Below, one piece after another: positions 44,098 through 57,300 of a stretch of DNA of 64,000 bases. Source of the DNA: Rhizopus sp. PT2906. Its lineage: Eukaryota; Mucoromycota; Mucoromycetes; Mucorales; Rhizopodaceae. The stretch lies in contig JAMYHX010000051.1 in assembly GCA_025529335.1 (NCBI GenBank), positions 1 to 64,000 on the forward strand. The letters run 5' to 3'. The number at the start of each line of letters is the position of its first letter. Position 1 is the stretch's first letter. Both the position numbers and the translations under genes were made by a program. The notes beneath the pieces were generated by a model, which saw nothing but the letters and a program-made list of their open reading frames with translations, searched no databases and was not told the DNA's origin.

Positions 44098-46697
44098 TTA
44101 ATGATGCAAAATAGCGGATTGAGCTTGAGATGAAGTCTCTGCTCTCATTACTTCTCTTAATGCCATGGTTGCGTATTGGCTTGTTCCCAAGGTAAATTCA
44201 ACCTTTAATGCCAGATACTGACCATCTGGAATAAGGTTAGCCTCAGTTGATAAATAAAATGGTCATCCTACCTTCTACACCAGTGGGCTCAGGTAAGGCT
44301 TGAAGTCTATCTACATCTGTGTTACAGAGCCTCTCTTCTGGATTATTATAGCGAATACATGACCTATTTTGCAATATATTAAAAATACATACAAGGGATT
44401 ATTGTTCATATTATACCAGTTCATATTTCTTGGTTTAGCTAATATAGCTCGATAGTCACCATTCAATCCTCTATTTCATATAGCTCAACACATATGTTTC
44501 TTTTTCAACTCTGAACCACTTACTCAAAATATTCTTTTCCATCCATCATGATCCCATCTTCAGCTATAGCAATCACAATGTAAGCCTGTTGCTTTGTTTT
44601 TTCATTATTCTTATTTTACCCATAACAGCCCTGTATACCTCCTTCATCTCATTCTCAGGATAGACTGATAATTTTCCGGGCAAGGGGTAAACGATGTCCA
44701 GGATAGAGTACTTGTCTACATCTTCCTCTGTGAGTATCTTTGGCACCTTACGCTAAACCAAACATTAGACTCGTTCTGCATGATTCTTTTTACTTTCTCA
44801 TCTTACATCAGCAAAATTGCGCCTTCCAGCGTTTGCTTTCTTGGAATTTTGTTTGTTAGGCTTTGTATTCTCATTTTCAACAAGGACAAGGTCACCCACT
44901 AAAGGTTTGTCACAGCCATATCGCTTGGCACGTTCAGATACCACACGGTTCCAAACGTAAGATTGGTATGCATGAGAGTACAATGAGAGCAAATGCTTGG
45001 GTAACTATCAAAAGGGGATTGTCTTTAGTTTAATGTTTTTGTTTGCTATTTGTTGCATTACACTCTTGATTGCCTTCTTATGTTGTTCAGGAAATCTGGA
45101 ATAAAAGCCAAGAAGCTTACGCTCAGGCATGGCTCGCTTTGGAAAAATAGCAAGAGCAGCCTCGGCATTTTTTGTATCTTTCCATACCTGTCTTGCGTTT
45201 GCATAATCCTCACGCTCTGATATATTTTAGCATGTTAACAGGGTAAACTATGCAATCATAGATACACTACCTCCTTCTCTTGGGTAAAGAATCAAATTAG
45301 ATGCTTCTTCATACTCGCGCTTCATGATAGCACATCCAATGGTGTGAGTCAGCACTGTACTAGTTCCAAACCGTTGCATACCAAAATAATTTAAAAAGCC
45401 ATTATCTCTTAGAGACTCCAAAGAAGTTTGTACATTTTCTTCACTAATGCCTTGCACATTTCTGATACATGGACAGTTTTTAGATAAATAGTCAGCATAA
45501 ACTGCTTCTTTATCCCTTACCTAAGTACAATTGTAAAATGGTTTCCACCAAGATCACCAAGGGTTAATCCTTTAGGAACATATCTATGAATTTTTTAGTC
45601 AGCATGCATATATATTAAGCTAGACAAGTTATTATTTACTTGTAATCACCAATATATATTCCACTTTTCAATAGCTCATCTTTAGCCTTCAAAAGACGTC
45701 CAGGTTTAACTCTTTTCAGCGTTAGTGCTTGTGTTGTAATAGCTCTAGCGTCCTTAGTTCCTGCATAACCAAAATGCTTTGCATGAACACTATAGATACG
45801 TTACAATAAGAACATGATCAATATCTCAGCTTGTTCTTTTACCCTGATTTGCTTGAAATGATGTTGATCGCATTCATGGTGTCGATACTTGATTTATACA
45901 TATGCACTTGCAAGTATTCCCCAGGCATTTTGTCCCATTCAATATATTCTTATATTTACAAACTGTTAACTTATCTACTCTCTATTCCGAACATGACAAT
46001 CGCTTTACCATCCTGATAGTCATCCTCTGAGTTGGGCCATCTAATGATCAACTGTCCTTCCTTACCGCGACTATTTATCTTTGTTTCCAAGCTATTCTCA
46101 ACGAGATGATAAAATTCAATGCGTTGATCTTTATTGGCCTATATAATAACATTGTTGAATAATGTTGAATAATGTTATATTTTATCTTACTGTCGTGGTA
46201 ACCATAGCATCCTTGTCTTCAGGCTTATTTAGGAAATCACGGAACTGCTGAGAAAACTCTTGTCCAAAGATATTTGCCATTCGTTGATCAAACTCTTCAG
46301 GTTCAAGAATATTCGTTTTTTGATTCTGTGGAGAATGTACGTTAGCTCATAAACTCTTTCTCTACGAAGATATTACCGTGGATGGCCCTTCTAAAGAAAC
46401 AAGATGTATGATATTGTTATCCATATCGACCTCATTCACTAGAAAGTCTTCAGCTCTATTTCCATATCAGCCTTCATTGCATATATTTGCTATGGTTCTT
46501 TATACTTGCCTGTATTTTAAGATGCTATGAAATCCTTGTAGACCAGGATTGACAAAGGCTTCAATACCCACGTCACTTTCCTTGACATTCTGATCAGTTC
46601 GAACACGCTTAGATTGTCGAACCTCTTCCGATTCAAGTGATCTCTTATTGCGTTCTGTGCCTGAATCGCTAACGGATCTAGAAAAGATGTTTCCCAT
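44098..46697 (-). CDS. PUS7: tRNA/snRNA pseudouridine synthase PUS7 (TruD family)
   Basis: About ten exons, read from ATG at 46697 (MGNIFSRSVSDSGTERNKRS) to the stop at 44098. Exons 1 and 2 are 46510-46697 and 46377-46455; intron 1 uses a GC donor (TACAG|GCAAGT). Key parts: FLVNEVDMDNNIIHL, QVHMYKSSIDTMNAINIISS, the catalytic motif HFGYAGTKDARAITTQ (Asp of KDARA, near 45752-45775), GDLGGNHFTIVLRNV, LNYFGMQRFGTSTVLTH and YQSYVWNRVVSERAKRYG. This is the eukaryotic Pus7 form with long inserts. In the family it modifies U35 of tRNA-Tyr, U2 snRNA and some mRNAs. Frame is kept at every junction I traced. Confidence 0.92.
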
Positions 46698-47168
46698 AAC
46701 AAAATAAAAAAGATCTTTTGCAGATCACAGTCATTTTAGAGAGACCCAAAAAAATGACTGCCCGCGCGGTAGCTGAAACCAGAAGCAATACAATGTATAA
46801 GCAAGATACCGTTTATTCCAACACCTTGAAATACTAGTAAAGCATAGCTATACGGGATTCACAAATTAGGGATGAAGCGCTTAGAAGCAAAAAGGGAACA
46901 TTTTGCAAACAACAGTTTATCATTTGCTCGTATCAATAAATTCTCTATCGAACTGAAAAGAATATGTCTGCATTTTATCGAGTTTGGTATCTTTATCTTT
47001 GTTCGATATTGCTTTCTATTAAACAAGCTCTTAACTACGGCTTATAATACTGAAAAGCGACCTCTTGTTTAATATATTTCCCTTTACAGTTTATGCATAT
47101 CGCTAAGCCACATAGACTACACCTCATAGTATCTAACTTACCTGCTTTTTCTTTACATCCTTTTCAAC
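46698..47168. other. Divergent promoter region PUS7/MED20
   Basis: Spacer between the PUS7 start (left-going) and MED20 start (right-going). A 66-codon plus ORF (46872-47072) has no recognisable features and no splice support, so it is not called. Confidence 0.5.
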
Positions 47169-47941
47169 ATGGGCATCACCTGGTAACAAAGCAACAGGAA
47201 ACTAACTGCTTATATTATGCTCATTCCTTTCTTTAAAGTCTTGTTCGCTGGAAGAATGCAACAGGCATGCGCGATTTTACATTCATCGCTGAACATGTCA
47301 CCAAGTCCTTGCAAGGCAAAAATACTGGACCTTGGTCACTTTCCTTCAAAATATTTCGTGATATCAACAACAACAAAACGGTTTCACTAAAGGACAGTAA
47401 ATTGCTATATCAAGTCTCGCTTGGTCAGCAGCCTGGGAATGTCTATTGTATGGTGGATGGAAGTGTAGTTGTTGAAGCAGGAAAAGAAATGGAAATTATC
47501 CTTTCACGTCTCAAGAATCTCTGGCAGTTGAGGCAGAACGTTACTATAGAGGTAAATCTATCAACAAATTCATCGTGTATGTATAGCTTACGTATTGAGT
47601 AGGGCACTAGTTATGAAATTGGTGATTTTACATTAAGAGTAGCTAATATCTTGCTAGGATCAACATACAAAGGATTACTATTAGAGGTAGACTTTATTAA
47701 ACAAAGGCATTCATGATAAACTCAATAGACATTATAGATTGACTACCATCCGTGTTCAACACCAAATAACGCCAGTAGTATCTTTCAAGAGTTTGTTCAA
47801 TCCATCGTACCTCCAACAGCGCAATTGTCATGCGAATACGAATACAACTATGAAGCTGTTGGTTTAAGCAACTATGAATTTACGATTGCTCATACAAGTT
47901 ATCAATACATTATGCTTTTCAGAAACGATGGTTTGATCTAA
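47169..47941 (+). CDS. MED20: Mediator complex subunit MED20 (Srb2/TRFP)
   Basis: Model join(47169..47182,47239..47551,47603..47686,47738..47941), 204 aa. The tiny first exon encodes MGIT plus two bases of Cys, giving MGITCLVRWKN, the usual MED20 start MGxTC. Following segments include TGPWSLSFKIFRDI, YCMVDGSVVVEAGKEMEIIL, YEIGDFTLRVANILLGSTYK, GLLLEIDYHPCSTP and a C-terminus YIMLFRNDGLI that fits the family's LLRNDGLI ending. In Mediator it sits in the head module next to MED18. Introns are 50-56 bp with good borders. Confidence 0.9.
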
Positions 47942-47993
47942 TTTATTATAGCATTTTTAATACCCCCCCCTTTTCAAAATAAATACTAGTTTT

Positions 47994-48894
47994 TTACATG
48001 TAGAGAACATAAGCAATTAGAGCGACCATACAATTAATGATAGTAAACGACGCCTTATGTCTTGAGATAGTACCGCTACTGGGGCGAGGTGTAGTGGTAG
48101 CGGGTTGAGTAATAGCAGCACTAGAGCTAGCGCCAGCAGCATCGGCCGAGATATTAGGAATAGAAGATGAAGAAGAAGCGGCAAGGACGATAGTTGTAGA
48201 AGGGGCAGAAGAAGAAATTGCTGTAAATGATACTATAACACTAGATGCATTAGAAACAGCAGAGCTAACGGGTAATTGAGAAGCTGCAGATCCAGCTGAG
48301 CTAATAACAGTAAAAGAGCTAGAGTATGCGGTTGCACTAAATTCAAAGGAAGTAAGGGAAAACTATGATAGCAGAATTGATTGATGATTTACTTACGTGT
48401 TACCATTTTCTGTGGGATAAGAAATCATCAATGAATAGGTAGCATTTTGAGGCAAATCAGTAGGCACCTAATAAAGAAATAATTTAGTATTACCCTCCAT
48501 TTAAGGCTATTTGACACGATTCCTTTACCTTCCAATTGTACTTGCCATCTTGGCCATTGATAGTAAATTTAATTCCAGTGATTGTCATGGCAGTAGGGTT
48601 ATTACCAGTCAACACATAAACGGTGGCATTACCAGGTGTACCATTCAACCAAGCTAAGTAGAATATTAGCTTCCTTTATGAAAATAAGCAGTAGACAATA
48701 GCTTACTAATCGTAGCACTATATATACGCAAGACAGTTAGCGTGTATATGAATGACATAACCCTTGCTTTCTTACATAGAACCAGCCTTAAAACTTGAGC
48801 CTTGGATAGGATTAGTAATATAAAAAGGTGAGGATTGAGCGGATACAACAGCTGTAAACAATGCCAAGAAAATCTTAAAAGTAGTAAATCTCAT
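47994..48894 (-). CDS. Secreted GPI-anchored Ser/Thr-rich wall protein (Kre9/Knh1-like N-terminus)
   Basis: Model complement(join(47994..48336,48397..48467,48529..48653,48707..48717,48776..48894)), 222 aa. A signal peptide MRFTTFKIFLALFTAVVSAQ is cleaved before SSPFYITNPIQGSSFKAGS. Then comes an Ig-like domain with a TWLNGTPGNATVYVLTGN strand and NITGI-type loops, similar to the N-terminal domain of Kre9/Knh1 and related GPI proteins. A Ser/Ala/Thr-rich stalk (about residues 125-195) and a terminal hydrophobic tail (ASFTIINCMVALIAYVLYM) are the GPI addition region. Exon 2 has only 11 nt. Expected at the cell surface, working with the GPI pathway whose GPI1 gene is at 22.2 kb. Convergent with MED20. 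Confidence 0.8.
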
Positions 48895-50113
48895 GTTTTA
48901 TATCAAAGAAGAAAAAAGAAGTAATAAAAAATGTATTCCGCAAACTTTTATACTTTACTTTTATTGTTTGGGCGCGTAATGGATAATCTTTTTTCAAAAG
49001 GTGCCTGAAAATCTTTTTTTAACTTGGCCCTTTTATTGTCCGTACATGGATATGATATTTTTAAATAATTGACCTTTACTTTTCATCTTTAATTTACTTC
49101 ATTTTCTAATCTTTGGCATCCAAGTTCTATTTGTATTCAGGAACGTACATATACATTTGTATTTCATTGTTATAGAAAATAAGGTCAGTGCTGGATATGA
49201 ATAGGTGTAACATTACACCTTATATTTTCTGTAACAAAAACTAAAACGTGTCAATAGCTGTGTTTTAGATGAATTTAAATAGCAGAAATATAGAAAAATG
49301 AGCATTTATACGTAAAAGTGTAAAATAAGTAGTTAGTAAAGTAATAGTAAAATGACAACCTATATTTGACCTCTTCAACTAAATTAATTATAGACTCTAG
49401 GAATTCAAGGAAAACTTGAAGACATCATCAACCTATAACTCAGGAATATCTGTGCAAGCGAAAAAAAAAAAAAAAAAAAAAGCACTTTTGGTACATCTCT
49501 TAAACTCTTTAAAGTACAATCCTATACATGCATGTATAGTTGGCTCAATGCAAAGAATACACTTAGTCACAATGTTCTGAGAACATGCAATAAGCATATT
49601 ACATTGTTATTCGATCGTGTTCATCACATAAAGATATTCCAAGATATTAAATATTCATCATTTACTCATGGATAATCCGGTTTGTGCTATTCTACGGTTG
49701 TAACTGACTTGTTCTGCAGTAGTTAATTAATATATTTACATCTTTTGCTATTATTGGTAGCTACTTGTCATTTTGATAAATATAAATTTAGCTACTTAAA
49801 AGTAGAGTGTAGAATTGTTTACTCTGATTCACCTTTACCTTCTTTTTAACTTCCTAACCTGTATTGCTTGCATGGTCTATACCTGAACACTTTAGAATAA
49901 GCATGCACTTGCTAAATTAATGACTATATGTTTTCTTAAAGTTTTTGTCTCGTTAGGTGTTGGAAGGGTGTAAAACATATCTTTTAAGCAAACATAAAGA
50001 ATTATTTATGCAATGTGAGTAAGTCCTTTCTCAGAGAGAGCTCTGATTGGCCCAAATTCTTTGAAGAAAGAAAAAAAGATAACGCTATGACTTATCTTTT
50101 AATACTTTTCCTT
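48895..50113. other. Intergenic, no gene supported
   Basis: AT-rich, with a run of about 22 A near 49460-49481. It is the divergent promoter region of the GPI-anchored protein and the F-box gene. No RNA gene seen. Confidence 0.5.
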
Positions 50114-51632
50114 ATGGATCTTCAACCTGCCCGGAAACGTCAAAAACGCTCAGCAGAGACTACTCAAAAAGAGAAACGCATAGACTTTGTTATCTCTTCG
50201 TTTTCGAAGGAATTGGCGCTTAAAGTATTTAGTTACTTATCCTCAGCAGATTTAGTGCAATGCGCAGCTGTCAGTTCACATTGGGCAAAATTAGCAAATG
50301 ATGAAACGGTAAGAAAAGTTGATGAAATACAATTTGGCAAATTACTAAATATATTTCTTGTAGCTTTGGAAACCTTTATTCTGTCATCGTTTTTGTGAGT
50401 CTGAGACGAACGATCAGAATCATATTGTCAGAAGTAATAATAAAAGGAGAACCTCAGCAACACGCTATGGAGGGAGCTGGAAGACAAAGTATAGAATTCA
50501 TCAAAATTGGTTACATGGAAACTGCTGTGTGAATGACATTACCATAGGAAATGACACAGAAAGCTATCCTAACAGCCAACAGTTGTTTCAAATGACAAAA
50601 GATATCATGTTTGTAGTTTCTGCAGACAAGTGTAAAATAGACGTTTGGAAGTACATCAAGAACGAATCCAGATTATTATACCGCATTGAATCGGCTAGAC
50701 TTGGAAATTCCAAAATAACATTTATTAGATTAATTGATGGTAACACACTTCGCTTGCTCGGAGGCTATGCAAATGGAGGCTTTGTTCTATGGGAAATCAA
50801 AACCAACTTGGAAAGTCTATCCATTGATGAAATAGCAAATCATAACCCTCAAACAGATAAGGATGACAGTGTGATATCCATAGGAATGGACTTTCCTATT
50901 GTTCTGCTTTGTACAAAGAATATGAAGCTATCTGCATTTTATATCGATGAAACAAACGCAGTTCGACCTATTCATCGACTACAAAGTCCTGTTGATTGGA
51001 GCTCAGTACATATTGACATTCACAAGCAGACGCATAATCAGTCTTTATGGGTAGCCACCATATGTTTTAGCTTAGCAATCGGAAACCATGCTACATCTGT
51101 TGGTTTACAAGAAATCATTTTATCTTCTACAACTATTGTCTCCTCTCGACATGCTTCTGCTCTAGAATCTGAACCGTTTTTCTTTTCTTCCAGCATGAGC
51201 TATTACTTACAGCAAAATACTAATGATTCAAATGACAGCAGCTTAGTTACAGCTATGGCATACTCTCCACCTTACTTAATCACAGCCCATCCCAACAATA
51301 CCATCAAGAAATATATTATTTCCAAAAACAGAGGATTGGATATTCGTTTTGAAAAAATATTGTATGGCCACACATTTAGAGTAGAAGCTTTGGCTTTACA
51401 AAAAGAAAAGCTAGTTAGTGCTGACAGATCAGGAATTAAGGTTTGGAACCTATTAAAAGATGATGATACAGCTGTAACAATTTACACAAACAAAAACCAA
51501 TCCTTCTTGCAAGATCTTCCAGCTTTATGTATAAGGACACTATGCTTTGACGAGGATAGAATTGCTGCATTCGCCAAGGATGACAAGGGCTCTTTTGTAC
51601 GTTTATGGTCATTCGATTCAATGCAAAAGTAA
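50114..51632 (+). CDS. F-box/WD40-repeat protein
   Basis: Model join(50114..50308,50364..51632), 487 aa. I start at MDLQPARKRQKRSAETTQKE; an in-frame ATG nine codons earlier is possible. Residues 27-65 form an F-box: LALKVFSYLSSADLVQCAAV followed by SSHWAKLANDETLWKPLF, with the Trp after SSH. WD-like blades follow, such as GGYANGGFVLWEIKTN, and near the end YGHTFRVEALALQKEKLVSA then DRSGIKVWNLLKD. Such proteins are substrate receptors of SCF ubiquitin ligases. The partner cannot be told. Several blades are degenerate by eye. Confidence 0.8.
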
Positions 51633-51960
51633 TTTACTTCCATCTTATACATTAGAAAGCTTTGAAAAATGAGCTTGTAATTATGTACATATGATTAAAA
51701 TTCACAAGTGTTCATAAACGCATTTCACCCCAAAAGATTAATTTGTTGCATGACATTTCAGTATTGGACATGAGAATTAATCGTGTGCTCAACTCATTCA
51801 ACCCACAGATGCTGAATTGATGAAAAAATAGATGGACGGATAGAAAGTCACACCACCACCGGAAAACAAATAACAGTCAGTCGAAAACAACGATGACGTA
51901 TAAATTCCGGCCCGGAAAAATAACGATCAGGAATTATCAACTTCTACCAGAAAATTGTAA

Positions 51961-52034
51961 GCCCGACTGATGTAGCGGTTTATCATACTGTCTTCACACG
52001 ACAGAGGTCGTCGGTTCGAACCCGACGTCGGGCA
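51961..52034 (+). tRNA. tRNA-Val (anticodon CAC)
   Basis: 74 nt. The acceptor arm GCCCGAC pairs with GTCGGGC. The anticodon arm is CTGTC-TTCACAC-GACAG, giving anticodon CAC (Val). The T arm is GTCGG-TTCGAAC-CCGAC, and the D-arm region TGTAGCGGTTTATCA is typical of eukaryotic tRNA-Val. No intron. The B box GGTTCGAACCC is at 52013-52023. Confidence 0.96.
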
Positions 52035-52040
52035 TTTTTT
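52035..52040 (+). terminator. RNA polymerase III terminator
   Basis: A run of six T directly after the 3' base of the tRNA gene on the coding strand, the usual Pol III stop. Confidence 0.85.
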
Positions 52041-54352
52041 AAGCGCCAGACCGGACGTTACACAAGCGGAGTTAAACGAGACCGAGCTTAATGTAACGAA
52101 GATTCAAAAGGGTACCTCTAACAGCACTCTCAACAAACAGTGTTGATACCCTTTTTGATATCTTGTACTCTGCATGTCCTATGCAAGTTTTTATGGTTTA
52201 TTATTTATTGTAACGAAAGCGGAGTTGAAACTGATGAATTTCGTGACCCTCACGAACTTCATGACCCGTACGAAGTTCATGCCCCACATGAAGTTCAATC
52301 AAACTAAACTTAATATTTTTAGTATAAATATGTTTAATATTTTTTAAATAAATCAAACAGTTCAGTTATCAGTTAGTTCAATTCTCAGTATAACTCACTC
52401 AACCTTATATTCTTTTATTTAAACTCTTTACTTTCTAATACATTTGGTATTCTAAAGTACTTTTATTATTCTTTTATCACCTTTATCTACCGATACGCTT
52501 ACCTTGAAGCCCTGTATCAGTAGGATTTACTTTTATTTTTACTTTTACTCTTATATAACACTAGTTATTTCTTTTGATCTATTAAGATCTGGTGGTCACG
52601 CGACAGAAACTCTTATATAACTCAAAATACACTCAAGCTATTACCGGAACAAACCCCTTTTTACATTATCATTTACCATTTATTTTATATCGCATATTTA
52701 CTTATCCAAATAGTATAAATATCCCAAAATTATTCTTGAAATAAACATCATCTTAAGACTTAATCTTTGATCACAATAACTTTTCTTATATCTTAAGCAA
52801 CATTTTGCTTGTATAACTTCTTTATCAATTTATACTCAAGCCTCTACCCAAACATAACCTTTTTATACTGTGTTATTTGATTCACTCCTTATTATTACTC
52901 ATATATAATGTGACATTCTAGACAGGATCAAAACGAAGTTTTCATATTTTTAAAACGAATGCCGCTTCTTTCTTTACTGCAAACAAAGATAGGTCTGCTG
53001 TCGATGACAGTAATACTTTTTGAAAGGTAAGGCTTCTTTGATAATTTATTAACTTGTACTGATTGTTTAATAACAACAAATATTTTATACTTTGAATATT
53101 TGACATTAAGTGAAATTATTTCATATCATTGACTGTTTCACTAATTGCATCTGTTTGTGTCTCAATTTTGGGACTCGTAGTTTATTTATCCTCTCAGTGT
53201 AGCATACATTCTACTTTATGATCAATCAAATGAAATAGCAAACGTATGTATTTTTTCTTTGATTCTTACCTTCTATCAACATGTTTTAAAATGTTTATAA
53301 CATCTTGTGCTTTATCTTTGCTGCTATAAAGAGTGTATGAGCTCTCTGTTTGAACCGTATTTGTATTCGTGGACAAGCTTGTTGTACATGACTATAAACA
53401 TAAATATATGTGTGTGTCAATTTTTGATATATTGCAAAGATCTAGAAACAAATCTTTTTTATAATACGCTCCGTATTTGAAACAATGGTATTTGTGATAT
53501 TTGATGTACCTTGAAGTCGTCGCTTTCTCATACTATTAATAACAGAATCCTTTTGCCTTTTGAACCAATAGGCTTCATAGGCGATATAAAAAGTACTATT
53601 TTCCTTCTGAACGCGACTACCCGTTTACGATGTGGTATTATCAATGAATAATTGTTTTGCCTTTAAAGCATAAGAATACGACAAGACGGAATAAGGCTCT
53701 TTTTGGTCATTTACGAACAGAGAAAAGAAAGAGATTCATGGTAAAAAGGGAATTGATCTTTATATGCAAATATAAATGCTGTCAACCAATTGCATATTAG
53801 ATATAACGCGTTATCAACTACTGTTTATAAGTGTCGTGGGCTTAGTAATAATATCTTGGCTTGTGTACGAAATAAGTATTGATTATATTACGTCAAAGGG
53901 TGTATAACCTTCTTCGATATAAAAGTAGAAATACGACAGATGAGTTCATAAAGAATCTTAAGAATATGTACACGTTAAAAAATGATGGCCCTCACTAGTG
54001 AATTTTCTCGAATAACTTTAGTGCTTTTACACCTTCGTCTAATAAGATTTTTTGTTCAGTAATGGCCATCAGATCTTAGTAAGATTAATAAATAGCTTTA
54101 TGAGAAAGAGGTTAAAATAAAGATAAATGGGATCTGAGACTTTTTATGAGCAAAAGCTGGCCTATTTATTGAGCGAAGTATATGTATAAAAAAACACTTG
54201 ATTGACGTTTCCTTCTGGCTTGAAAGAGTGAAGAATACTCATGCATAAACCAAAAGTAACATGTTACCTTTGTCTGAGTTAAATTTACATCAACTTAATT
54301 GACAAAAACCCATAGTGTAGAATCGCGATTTTTTTCTTCTTTACTTCTTTTA
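52041..54352. other. Gene-poor AT-rich region downstream of the tRNA
   Basis: 2.3 kb without a supportable gene. It holds an imperfect hairpin (AAAAGGGTA at 52106-52114 against TACCCTTTT near 52147-52155) and a short 18-bp repeat. The position next to a tRNA gene and the AT-rich, ORF-free content would fit an old solo LTR, but I could not define TG...CA ends or a target duplication. Confidence 0.4.
52236..52299 (+). repeat. 18-bp imperfect tandem repeat, about 3.5 copies
   Basis: Units starting at 52236, 52254, 52272 and 52290, with consensus near GAAnTTCATGACCCnyAC. Each differs from the next at a few positions. Function unknown. Confidence 0.7.
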
Positions 54353-57300
54353 ATGAGCAGTTTTAAAGAGATCTGTACAGTACCCACAAACTTTGGGGTT
54401 ACTTTTACCAAACTTAAAAGTGATAAAACTGGCTTGACAGTGGTTTTGGCAGATGTCGAAGGTTTGTTGAGATGCTAATGAGTGACAGATTGTTAACCTT
54501 TTACTTTCTTTTTCGTTAGCACCTATCGTTAATGGTTACTTTGCTCTTGCAACTGAGGGTAAAAAGTGTATGCATATTCTATATATTATCACTAACATTA
54601 TTATTTTAGCCTTTGACGACTTTGGATGTCCACATACTTTGGAACAGTACGTTTGTCAAACTGCTTTAAAGTTGTACACTAACATTGACATCTTTTGACA
54701 GCCTTATATTTTTAGGAAGCGAGCAATATCCTTATAAGGTAATACACTCCTATTTGGTGAATATTCAAGACGCTAACGATCTATAACTTTCAAAGGGAGT
54801 ACTTGATTCTCTTGCCAACCGAGCCTTTGCTCAAGGCACTAATGCATGGACGGATGTTGATCACACCTGCTACACGATATTAACAGCTGGTCCTAAAGGA
54901 TTCTTAAATCTTTTACCCATCTATTTGGATCACATCTTGTACCCCACCTTGACAGACTCGGGATTTTATACAGAAGTGCACCACATTAACGGAAAAGGAG
55001 AGGATGCTGGTGTAAGTCAGGGTTCTCTTCATTTTTTATATTTGATATTCATATGTTACTAGGTTGTTTATTCCGAAATGCAAGGTTACCAATGTACAGG
55101 AGATGAGAGAATTCATCATCGTATGCAACAGTTAATGTATCCCGAAACGTGTGGATATAGATCGGTAACAGGTGGATTGATGGAGCGATTAAGGGAAATA
55201 TCTGTAGATCAAAGTAAGGGAATCGTCTTGAAAATGGGAAGCGTGTTTTACTTATCTCTTTATTCAGTTCGTCAATACCATAAATCCTATTACAGACCTG
55301 ATAATCTCTGCTTGATTATTACAGGCAAAGTTGACAAAGATGAATTATTGAAGGCTTTAGAACCTGTAGAAGAGTCTATCATCAAAAAGGGACCACTTCC
55401 AGAGATGCAAAGACCATGGGTAAGCACCGGCAATTTTCCTAACCTGGAAAAGAATATCGAAGATACAGTACTTTTTGCTGATGAAGATGAATCCATGGGT
55501 ACATTACTCATTGCATGGAACGGTCCTATGTGTAATGTAAGTGTCAAGTCAATGTTTTGTAATACAGAATACACAACTTATCAAAAATTAAAATAGGATT
55601 TCCTTTCACAAAAAGAATTGGAAGTATTGAATGTCTATCTTACTGACTCTTCTGTATCCGTGCTGCAAAAGGAATTTGTTGAAACCGAAGAACCTCTCTG
55701 TACAGATGTTGATTTCTATATCTCGGATCATTTAAAGTCCACTTTAACCTTTACAGCGTCAAGTGTGCCAATTGAAGAAATGGAACGATTGCCTGTTGAG
55801 TTCTTCAAAACTTTGAATCGTCTTGTTGAAGAAGAGGATATTGACATGAAGAGAATGGCAACTGTCATTGAGAAAGAGATACTTCAAGTAAGTGAGACAA
55901 AGTAAAGATATTTATAAACAAATGGCTAAAATGCTCGCGTAGCTTCTGAAAAGTGCTGAAACTGATGCTCATGACACAGCAGCTGCAGTTGCCGTATTTG
56001 ATTTTCTATATGGTTCTCCAGATGGTGCTAGCTTAAAAGAGTCTGTTAAAGATGTAGAATATTTGAATGCACTTGCAAAGTATTCAGCAAGAGACTGGCT
56101 AAACATCCTTAAAAAGTAATATAACAAATCGCTTTGGCCGTGGAAATAACTGATACTAACGTTGAATTTCTAGATGGTACATTGATGCACCTCATATAAT
56201 CTTATATGGAAAACCCTCTGCAGAGTTTGCAAAGCAGCAAAGTGAAGAAGAAAGCCAGCGTGTCGAAAAGCAACGCGCTGATCTTGGTCCAGAAAAATTA
56301 CAAGAACTTCAAAAGAAGCTGGATGAGGCTACAGCAAAAAATGATGTAAAGATCCCCAGAGAGCTATTGGAAAGCTTCAAAATTCCACCTACGTCGTCTA
56401 TTAGATTTATTGATGTTGTCACAGCTAGAAATAATGAGACTTCCATGTAAGTAGTAGTAATGACATCCCTTGAGCAGTTCATTTATAGTATATATCAGTA
56501 AAAACAAGGTACAAGATTATATAAATCAAGATAGTGAAGCTGATGTGCCTTTATTCATTCAATACGATCGTAAGTGTCATAATTTTTATATTGCAGTTAT
56601 CGCTGACCACAAGTAGATGTGAAATCACAATTTGTTAGTCTTTCAGCTTATATTTGCGGCTCTTCTGTACCTGATCATTTACTCCCGTACACTCGACTCT
56701 TCCTCCAAGCCATCTTTTCGCTTCCAATTGAAAAAGATGGAAAGCTTATTTCATACGAGGACGTCGTCAAAGGCTTGGAAGAGGACACAATTCTTTATAA
56801 GGCGGATCTTGGCACCAACTACTATAGGTTTAAAGAGTTGGTCTCAATTAAGCTCAAAGGAAAAATATCAAAGTTCGAGAACATTGTACAATGGCTTAAA
56901 GACATCTTATGGAACACTCGATTTACTGCTGAGAGAATAAAGATTGTGGCAACGCAGATTCTAAGCGATATTCCTCAAGCTAAAAGAGATGGCTACAGTG
57001 TAAGTTAATTATAATAACATGGTACATTTATTCAACAATCAAATAGATGACTGATAGTGCAATGAAAGCACTCGAATTGGATCCTAAAAAGTCATTACAT
57101 GCGTCATATAATATTCTTTATCAATCTGAATTTCTGCAAAATGTGATTGATCGCTTAGAGAAAACCCCTGAATCTGTTTTGGCTGAATTGAACGAATACC
57201 GTGCAGCCTGTAAGTGCTATAGGATTGATAAAAGCATCAATTCTTAACATTTTTTTCTACTTGTAGTATGCGCACCAGAAAATATAAGAATACATGTTAT

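Noticed and set aside
52041..52930. Solo LTR beside the tRNA gene
   Set aside because: No defined TG...CA ends, target-site duplication or primer-binding site could be found by eye; left only as a possibility.
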